Assembly: GCA_964527215.1 (NCBI GenBank)
Contig: CAZGNZ010000066.1
Coordinates: forward strand, 1-12,534
DNA length: 12,534 bases
Reading direction: 5' to 3'
Source of the DNA: CAZGNZ01 sp964527215
GTDB taxonomy: Bacteria > Fidelibacterota > Marinisomatia > SCGC-AAA003-L08 > JACNLC01
Made by a program: the position numbers and the translations under genes. Numbering within the stretch: the stretch's first letter is position 1; every line of letters begins with the position of its first letter. Positions 7,225 to 12,534 of the stretch are shown one piece after another. The notes under the pieces are model-generated. The model had not been told where the DNA came from. It searched no databases and saw only the letters and a program-made list of their open reading frames with translations.

Positions 7225-7512
7225 GTCTGCTCCTGTGTATTAATTTTGATTTTTCAGTTTCGTTACTCGTTGGATGGAAGAACAGCCGGAAGGTTACAAA
7301 TTGAAGGCAGGAAGGGTCATGCTGTGATCAGCGGTTCTGGTTTCCCTGACAGACTTTTATCACCCGCGGTCAACCGACTGCGGGTTCTGTGTTTGTAAGG
7401 GGTTGTAACATGGGGGGGTAGTTCTGTTATCTATCTTGTATGAATATATAAATTATTGCCAACATATTGTTCGAGTTATCATTATTAAACACTTATCAGG
7501 AATAGTCAAGCA
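7225..7512. other. Intergenic region between divergent trxA and metalloprotease genes
   Basis: No supported gene lies in these 288 bases. The region must hold promoters for both directions. On the plus strand, TTGCCA (7456-7461) and TATCAT (7477-7482) resemble -35 and -10 hexamers, but the 15-base spacer is short, so this is weak. AGGA at 7498-7501 could be a ribosome site for ATG 7513. No clear sigma-70 promoter was found for trxA. The stretch from about 7430 onward is AT-rich. A hairpin at 7362-7385 is listed separately. Confidence 0.5.
7362..7385 (+). other. GC-rich hairpin in the intergenic region
   Basis: ACCCGCGGT (7362-7370) pairs with ACTGCGGGT (7377-7385) around the loop CAACCG: nine pairs including one G-T. 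It is followed on the plus strand by TCTGTGTTTGT, moderately T-rich, so it resembles a plus-strand terminator. However, no plus-strand gene ends nearby. It could terminate a small RNA, block antisense reading into the protease gene, or have no function. Confidence 0.4.
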
Positions 7513-7560
7513 ATGGTTCAATGGTTTGTTGTCTCTGTAATCTCTTTTTCACTCGCCTTT
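7513..7560 (+). pseudogene. Signal-peptide segment cut off from the metalloprotease by an in-frame TAA
   Basis: ATG 7513 opens 16 codons reading MVQWFVVSVISFSLAF, a hydrophobic stretch like a signal-peptide core. A TAA (7561-7563) follows, and the same frame continues as VMPVRPGVEIP into the protease. A secreted protease with a C-terminal sorting domain needs such a signal, and the downstream start (ATG 7567) lacks one. One base change (TAA to TCA) would give SLAFSVMPV, a plausible signal-peptidase site. A second ATG at 7521 in another frame also gives a hydrophobic start (MVCCLCNLFF), so a one-base indel is another explanation. The n-region lacks Lys or Arg, which is atypical. Confidence 0.55.
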
Positions 7561-7566
7561 TAAGTA

Positions 7567-10500
7567 ATGCCGGTCAGACCGGGGGTCGAAATCCCCGACA
7601 GCCTGGATTCATTCATTCGGGAGTGCAGTAAAACGTATCAGTCCGGATATCTCTATCAGGCCAATCAGGATTACATCAATGGAATTCGTACCCTGCCCGT
7701 GGATGCGCATATACCCTTTCTGATGGGACCGTATTATGATACCCCGTTTACCTATTCAGATGATGATTTGTATCAGAAACTGTTGGGGAATAATCCAACC
7801 GGGAATATCACGGATCATTACTCTGAAGTATCCAACGGCATTGCAGCATTGACAGGAGAGGTTATTCCAGCCTGCGAGAACTGCACAGTCAGCACGCAGA
7901 ACCATTATTTTTCCCAGGAATTAAATACCGGGAGTATTGATTACGCCGGGGATGTTCTTGATATACATGATGATACCATCAATTTTGCTGCTGTCGATGA
8001 ATTTGGAAATTCGCTCTACGATAAAGATGATGACGGGATCATTGATTTTGTTGTATTCATCCATTCCGGTGGTGCCGGTGAAGAAGGTGCTGATAATTTT
8101 TTCTCGCATCGATATCAGTTTTCAGAGTATAATGGACAAATGTATGTCACGGATGATCTGATTCCCGGCGGCGGTCCCAATGATTACTACAGAGTAAACG
8201 ATTATGCCATTGCTGCGGAGATGAATGGAGACGGCATTACCGGAGATGATCTAACGGATATAGGTCCATACTGTCACGAACTGGGGCATGCATTCGGACT
8301 GCCGGATTTGTACAACTCACAGGATCAGACTGACAACAGGGGAATCGGCACCTGGGGCTTAATGGGCTATGGCAGTTATGGGGGAAACGGGGATCACAAA
8401 GAAAAACCCAGTCATTTATGTGCCTGGTCGAAAGCATATCTGGGCTGGATTGAAGTGGATGAAATCGTTCAAAATACAGAGCTGATGACGCTGTTTCCCA
8501 TTGAAACGGCATATCAGGCATTGCGAATAAACATTCCAAACACCCTTGAATACTTTCTGATTGAAAACCGCCGGAAAGTTGGATTTGATGAATACCTGCC
8601 GAATTCTGGCTTACTGATATGGCATATAGACAGCTTAAGTGTCTCTGCATGGGAAGCAGATCCATTTGAAGTTGATCTGAATGGCGGGGGTACCGGAGGT
8701 GTGGATCTGGAAGAAGCAGATGGAAATGAAGACTTGATGACTAATATTAATTCTGGTGACAATGGTGATGTTTTCCCGGGATATGAAAAAGTCAATCTGT
8801 TTTACAATCATCAGCTGATCATTCCAAACAGCAATGATAACGCGGGAAATTCAACCAATATCGCGGTGACGGATATTGAAATGCAGGGACAGAATATCCT
8901 GCTGAAATGCATTGTTGATCTGACACCGATCGCCAATTTCGAGTGCAGTACTGTCAATGCATTTCCCTATCAGAATATTGAATTTTATAATATGTCAACC
9001 AGTGTGAGCACCAGCATTACAGCATGGGAATGGGACTTTGACAATGACGGCACCATCGACAGTTATTCTGAAAACCCAGCCGCACCATACTTGGAAGCAG
9101 GAGTTTATTCTGTTAAGCTGACAGTAACAGATTCGCAAAGCCAGACAGATGACTGTTTAAAGGAAGAATATATTGTTGTATGGCCATCCGAGGACCTGAC
9201 TATTTCCGTGCCGGGTGATTTTCCCACCATACAGGGTGCCATTGATGCCGCCCCGGAAAATGCCGTGATAACCGTTGAGGAAGGTGTTTATTATGAAAAT
9301 ATTAATTTCCTTGGGAAGAATATAACCGTCACATCTACCTACGATGGATTAGATGAGTCAATAATTGAAAATACTATTATAGACGGCTACAATATCAGCA
9401 GTGTGGTAACCTTCGAAAATCAGGAGACAAGTTCAGCTGTTTTAGACGGATTTACCCTGATGAATGGATATGGAAAAATTTCCAGTGGTTCTAGGCGTGG
9501 AGGAGGAATATTTGTTAACAGTTCAAATCCAACAATTTCCAATTTGATTGTTAAGGATAGTCAGGCATATTTTGGCGGCGGCATTTACTGTTATTCTGTT
9601 GGTGAATCAAACAACTGTTTGGAATTAACAAATGTCAGGGTTGAGTCATGCTTTGCCGGCTATACCGGAGGAGGAGTATTTGTTGGTGGGAATTCATTTG
9701 TAACAATGAATAATCTGGTGTCGACCGGGAATATTGCAGAAGAAGCAGGAGGTGGTATAGAAGTATTTGGATCGACAGTGGCAATCAGTGGCGGTAATAT
9801 CACTGATAATGTCGTATTACACTTCTCAGGTGGTGGGCTCTTTTTATATCAATCAGATGTAGAATTACACTCGGTTTTTGTGTCCGGCAATAACGTACTT
9901 GGACTGTCAGATCCATCAGACGCTTACGGAGGTGGTGTTTCAGTTACGTGGAACTCAATTTTGTTTGATAATTGCGTAATTGATGAAAACGAATCAAATT
10001 ATGCCGCAGGCGGTTTATATTTTGACCATACTGAAGTAACTTTTAGGGATGATAATACGGTGTCTTCAAATACATCGGAAATTGGGGGTGGAATTTATAT
10101 TGACAGTAGTGAACTCTTATATGATGAGTATTCCCAGATTATACTTGAGAATAATCACTCAACAAGTCACGGTGGCGGGCTGTACGGTGAAGGAAGTTTT
10201 ATTCTGGAAAATTTGACCGTACAAAACAACTCCGCCGGCTTTGACGGAGGAGGACTATGGATTGAGTCTTCATTTGGTGAGATTATTGTAGAAAACGGCC
10301 AGATTGTAAATAATACCGCAGAAGGAAGTGGAGGTGGTATTTGCGGAAGTTTCGATATCCGGAATTCCCTGATTTTGGGAAATCATTCTGAATCTTCCGG
10401 AGGAGGGATTTCCTCTGGTTGCCTGAAAATGAATAAAACTGTAGTAGCAAACAACACTGGTCAATCCGTGGGTGGTGTTTCATGTGGGCATTATTCATTT

Positions 10501-12534
10501 ATCACCAATTCAACCATATCAAACAATTCTGCTTTAGATCCAAATGCATTATCTTCGGGAGTAGGGAGTAATAATATAGTTACAATTTCCAATACACTCC
10601 TGTGGGATAATGTAAGTACTAATGGAATTCAAATTCATGCATCTACAACCTATGCTGGGCAAGATGTTTTACTGAGAAACTGTGATATTCAAGGCGGGGT
10701 TTCCGGAATTACATTTAGCGGGCAGGGGTCGCTCATCACGGAAAATATTCTTAATGCAGATCCGTTATTCGCTGATGTTGTGAATGATGATTATTCCTTA
10801 ACCTGGAACGGATTCCCAGATGAGAGCACAAAATCACCATGTATTGACAGCGGAACAGCCGATTATGAAAATGACGGTCAGTTGGATCTGGAGCCCGATG
10901 ATTATCTTGGGACAGCTCCGGATATCGGCGCATTTGAGTTTGGAGTTGCAGGCTGCACAGATGAGTATGCGACAAATTTTAATCAATATGCAGTGAGTGA
11001 TGATGGATCGTGTATTTGCACAGATGTTATAGGTGACTTGGATTTAAGTGATTCTACTGATATATTGGATTTAGTCATGTTGGTTGCGGTTATCCTTGGA
11101 CAACTTGAGGGAACAGGCTGTCTTTTTGACGCTGGAAATCTATTTGGGGATGCAGTTTTAGATGTTCTTGACGTAATATATTTGGTAGATATTATATTAA
11201 CCGATCCACCATCTAGAGGTGTATATATTAATGGTGATGTTAAGTTGTCACACTTATTGGAAACGATTTCACCTGATGAGCAAATTCTAAATTTGTTTAT
11301 TGCTCATGAACCAATAATTGAGGGTATGAGTTTCAGCATAAACCTTGGAAGTTATGGATACAAAATTTGTAGCGTTGAATCTTGGAATCATACGTCTCAC
11401 ATGGACTTTGCCTATCATATAGATAATCAAGATAGTACCTCGATGAATTTGATCATATATGATTCAAATCGTCAATATTTAAAGGAATCCAAGAGTGGAA
11501 TTTTTGCAAGATTAACAATTGAACCCTTTACAACAATTTATCCATTAGACAATTTGATTTTTACTGACCGCACAATCGTTAACCGAGGAAATGATGGACA
11601 ATATTTAATAAATGAGTTTCTATCATACGCTGATTATCAAGACTATATTTGTTTATTGGATAATAACTACTGTGATGGATGTAAAGATATAGGCGCATTA
11701 AACTATGATCCAGCTACATTAAATGAAGATAATAATGAATGCGTTTATTTACTTGGAGATTTAAACTCAGACGGATCTCTAAATGTTTTAGATGTTGTTA
11801 TACTTAATAACATAATCCTTGAACAAGTAATACCTGATGAATATCAACTCTTTGCAGCAGATTTGAACGGTGATAAAGAAATAGATATACTGGATACACA
11901 AGCCCTGTTAGACTTAATCGGTCTTCAAAGATCCGGTGGAAGTTTTGATGAAGGAGATGTCTATATTTCCACAGTTTTCAATGATTCTGCATTTCTTGAA
12001 GAAGAAATGAGTTCTCTGACAGTTAACGTATTAAACGAAACAGAAATCAGGTTGATTTATGCTTCAATCGATGTAGTTGAAGGATTTGTCCCATCACTTA
12101 TAGTAAATGGAGAAAGAACACAAAACTGGGATCTCCAGTATTATGTTTCAGCCGACAGCAGCGAAGTTTCATTCATACTTTATAATATGGATGGTATTTA
12201 TCTTGCAGAAGGATATGGACCAATATTAGAAATAGGTTTAATCTCTGAAGGACTATCTAGAAACGGTTATTCTGGAATAGAACCATTACTAAAAGTTCAA
12301 ATGACTAACTCACCTGATCAACTGTTAGATGTTAATGTGGTTGGTGACGATGAAATGACTCGAATTATTCATGGAACCGAATTTTTAGCACCGATTCCCG
12401 AATCATTTTTTCTTCATGCGCCCTATCCGAATCCATTCAATCCTATTACAAAAATCAATTTTGATGTAAGCAAAGAATCAAAAGTAGTAATTGACATTTT
12501 TGATATCAGAGGACGGAAAATGGAGAATTTAGTT
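7567..12534 (+). CDS. Giant multidomain secreted M6-like metalloprotease with PKD, beta-helix, dockerin-like and sorting domains (3' partial)
   Basis: The frame is open from ATG 7567 to the window edge, 1656 codons with no stop. Residue numbers count from that ATG. About 1-440: M6/immune-inhibitor-A-like zinc peptidase, with HELGHAFGLPD (zinc ligands His237 and His241, catalytic Glu238, and the HExxHxxGxxD pattern) and GTWGLMGYGSY downstream. 454-538: PKD domain (AWEWDFDNDGTID, then GVYSVKLTVTD). 543-1126: right-handed beta-helix opening with PTIQGAIDAAPENAVITVEEG and ending with DIGAFEFG. 1129-1214: a GCTD...DDGSC module, then a degenerate dockerin. 1219-1358: beta-rich cohesin-like segment. 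1369-1453: a second Cys module and a better dockerin (GDLNSDGSLNVLDVV, ADLNGDKEIDILD). 1462-1608: second beta-rich segment. 1609 onward: type IX-like sorting domain (PYPNPFNP), cut by the window. The likely role is an exported surface protease, exact substrate unknown. The signal peptide is separated by a TAA (see 7513-7560), so the gene may be inactive or the read wrong. Confidence 0.88.
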   Translation, partial: MPVRPGVEIPDSLDSFIRECSKTYQSGYLYQANQDYINGIRTLPVDAHIPFLMGPYYDTPFTYSDDDLYQKLLGNNPTGNITDHYSEVSNGIAALTGEVIPACENCTVSTQNHYFSQELNTGSIDYAGDVLDIHDDTINFAAVDEFGNSLYDKDDDGIIDFVVFIHSGGAGEEGADNFFSHRYQFSEYNGQMYVTDDLIPGGGPNDYYRVNDYAIAAEMNGDGITGDDLTDIGPYCHELGHAFGLPDLYNSQDQTDNRGIGTWGLMGYGSYGGNGDHKEKPSHLCAWSKAYLGWIEVDEIVQNTELMTLFPIETAYQALRINIPNTLEYFLIENRRKVGFDEYLPNSGLLIWHIDSLSVSAWEADPFEVDLNGGGTGGVDLEEADGNEDLMTNINSGDNGDVFPGYEKVNLFYNHQLIIPNSNDNAGNSTNIAVTDIEMQGQNILLKCIVDLTPIANFECSTVNAFPYQNIEFYNMSTSVSTSITAWEWDFDNDGTIDSYSENPAAPYLEAGVYSVKLTVTDSQSQTDDCLKEEYIVVWPSEDLTISVPGDFPTIQGAIDAAPENAVITVEEGVYYENINFLGKNITVTSTYDGLDESIIENTIIDGYNISSVVTFENQETSSAVLDGFTLMNGYGKISSGSRRGGGIFVNSSNPTISNLIVKDSQAYFGGGIYCYSVGESNNCLELTNVRVESCFAGYTGGGVFVGGNSFVTMNNLVSTGNIAEEAGGGIEVFGSTVAISGGNITDNVVLHFSGGGLFLYQSDVELHSVFVSGNNVLGLSDPSDAYGGGVSVTWNSILFDNCVIDENESNYAAGGLYFDHTEVTFRDDNTVSSNTSEIGGGIYIDSSELLYDEYSQIILENNHSTSHGGGLYGEGSFILENLTVQNNSAGFDGGGLWIESSFGEIIVENGQIVNNTAEGSGGGICGSFDIRNSLILGNHSESSGGGISSGCLKMNKTVVANNTGQSVGGVSCGHYSFITNSTISNNSALDPNALSSGVGSNNIVTISNTLLWDNVSTNGIQIHASTTYAGQDVLLRNCDIQGGVSGITFSGQGSLITENILNADPLFADVVNDDYSLTWNGFPDESTKSPCIDSGTADYENDGQLDLEPDDYLGTAPDIGAFEFGVAGCTDEYATNFNQYAVSDDGSCICTDVIGDLDLSDSTDILDLVMLVAVILGQLEGTGCLFDAGNLFGDAVLDVLDVIYLVDIILTDPPSRGVYINGDVKLSHLLETISPDEQILNLFIAHEPIIEGMSFSINLGSYGYKICSVESWNHTSHMDFAYHIDNQDSTSMNLIIYDSNRQYLKESKSGIFARLTIEPFTTIYPLDNLIFTDRTIVNRGNDGQYLINEFLSYADYQDYICLLDNNYCDGCKDIGALNYDPATLNEDNNECVYLLGDLNSDGSLNVLDVVILNNIILEQVIPDEYQLFAADLNGDKEIDILDTQALLDLIGLQRSGGSFDEGDVYISTVFNDSAFLEEEMSSLTVNVLNETEIRLIYASIDVVEGFVPSLIVNGERTQNWDLQYYVSADSSEVSFILYNMDGIYLAEGYGPILEIGLISEGLSRNGYSGIEPLLKVQMTNSPDQLLDVNVVGDDEMTRIIHGTEFLAPIPESFFLHAPYPNPFNPITKINFDVSKESKVVIDIFDIRGRKMENLV
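9499..10476 (+). repeat. Ladder of about 13 GGG-marked beta-helix coils
   Basis: Within the protease gene, GGG followed by I, L or V, or a close variant, recurs at 9499, 9574, 9667, 9748, 9829, 9928, 10006 (AGGL), 10084, 10171, 10246, 10330, 10399 and 10468 (VGGV). Spacing is 23-33 codons, about 27 on average, consistent with one turn of a right-handed beta-helix per repeat. Asn-rich turns (NN, NS) lie between the marks. The pattern resembles polymorphic-outer-membrane-protein and parallel beta-helix adhesin repeats. DNA copies are diverged, so the repeat is at protein level only. Confidence 0.8.
10951..11930 (+). repeat. Two copies of a Cys-module plus dockerin-like unit
   Basis: Copy 1 (10951 to about 11210) reads GCTDEYATNFNQYAVSDDGS, CIC, then GDLDLSDSTDILDLV and, after a Cys-containing spacer, GDAVLDVLDVIYLVDIIL. 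Copy 2 (11671 to about 11930) reads CDGCKDIGALNYDPATLNED, NNEC, then GDLNSDGSLNVLDVVILNNI and ADLNGDKEIDILDTQALLDL. Both hold two calcium-loop-like segments, as in type I dockerins. Copy 2 keeps the D-x-N-x-D-G pattern, while copy 1 has lost several Asp/Asn/Gly positions and may not bind calcium. The intervening and following beta-rich stretches (11221-11640, 11950-12390) may be part of the same duplicated unit. Confidence 0.65.
12391..12534 (+). other. C-terminal secretion/sorting domain (type IX-like), truncated by window end
   Basis: The last 48 codons read PIPESFFLHAPYPNPFNPIT, then KINFDV, ESKVVIDIFDIRGRKMENLV. This is the beta-sandwich sorting domain common on exported proteins of FCB bacteria: the NPFNP turn, the T-x-I-x-F strand and the V-x-I-D-I-F-D-x-x-G-R strand. 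In relatives another 35-45 residues follow, so the stop should lie not far past the window. Confidence 0.85.

Noticed and set aside
6410..7398. Two overlapping plus-strand open frames opposite the sigma factor and thioredoxin genes
   Set aside because: Both minus-strand genes are firmly identified. The plus-strand translations show no family features and overlap each other.
7921..8161. Short open frames on both strands inside the protease gene
   Set aside because: They lie within the well-supported protease frame near the zinc site and have no features of their own.
9499..10476. Repeated GGN-rich triplets considered as a DNA repeat array or CRISPR
   Set aside because: The repetition exists only at protein level. 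The nucleotide copies differ and lack constant repeat/spacer units.

Overview
The window suggests a Gram-negative bacterium of the FCB group (Marinimicrobia, Calditrichota or Ignavibacteria-like). This is inferred from the exported-protein style: two lipoproteins, 'GCTD...DDGSC' modules, dockerin-like repeats and a C-terminal NPFNP sorting domain of the type IX secretion kind. Moderate GC content and Shine-Dalgarno sites before several genes fit, but no marker gene fixes the phylum. TGA ends several ordinary genes here, so the standard stop code applies.

Layout. 127-987 (+) is a lipoprotein with two FKBP prolyl-isomerase domains, followed by hairpins. 1132-3024 (+) is an ABC-F translation factor. 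3118-4158 (+) is a thioredoxin-fold lipoprotein with C-terminal TPR-like helices. Its reading frame is interrupted by one TGA exactly where the first Cys of the CxxC active site belongs, and a hairpin of the right size and spacing for a bacterial SECIS follows. The best reading is a selenoprotein with a U-T-W-C active site. Three bases later, 4162-5880 (+) encodes an M3-family oligoendopeptidase. A strong hairpin terminator (5922-5945) separates this plus-strand block from a convergent minus-strand operon: thioredoxin (7224-6862), ECF sigma factor (6802-6218) and a small soluble Cys-rich anti-sigma candidate (6221-5979).

A 288-base intergenic region (7225-7512) leads to a giant plus-strand gene that is open from 7567 to the window end (1656 codons, 3' end missing). 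It encodes an M6-like metalloprotease, a PKD domain, a beta-helix of about 13 GGG-marked coils, two copies of a [GCTD module + dockerin + beta-sandwich] unit and the start of a sorting domain. Its signal peptide appears to lie upstream in the same frame (7513-7560) but is cut off by a TAA.

How the parts fit. Much of the window concerns envelope protein quality and thiol redox: a prolyl isomerase, a putative selenium-dependent thiol oxidoreductase, a peptidase and a thioredoxin/sigma/anti-sigma unit resembling the actinobacterial SigR-RsrA-Trx disulfide-stress circuit. The most notable observation is the candidate selenoprotein. A standard gene caller would start it at 3316 and lose both the signal peptide and the active site.
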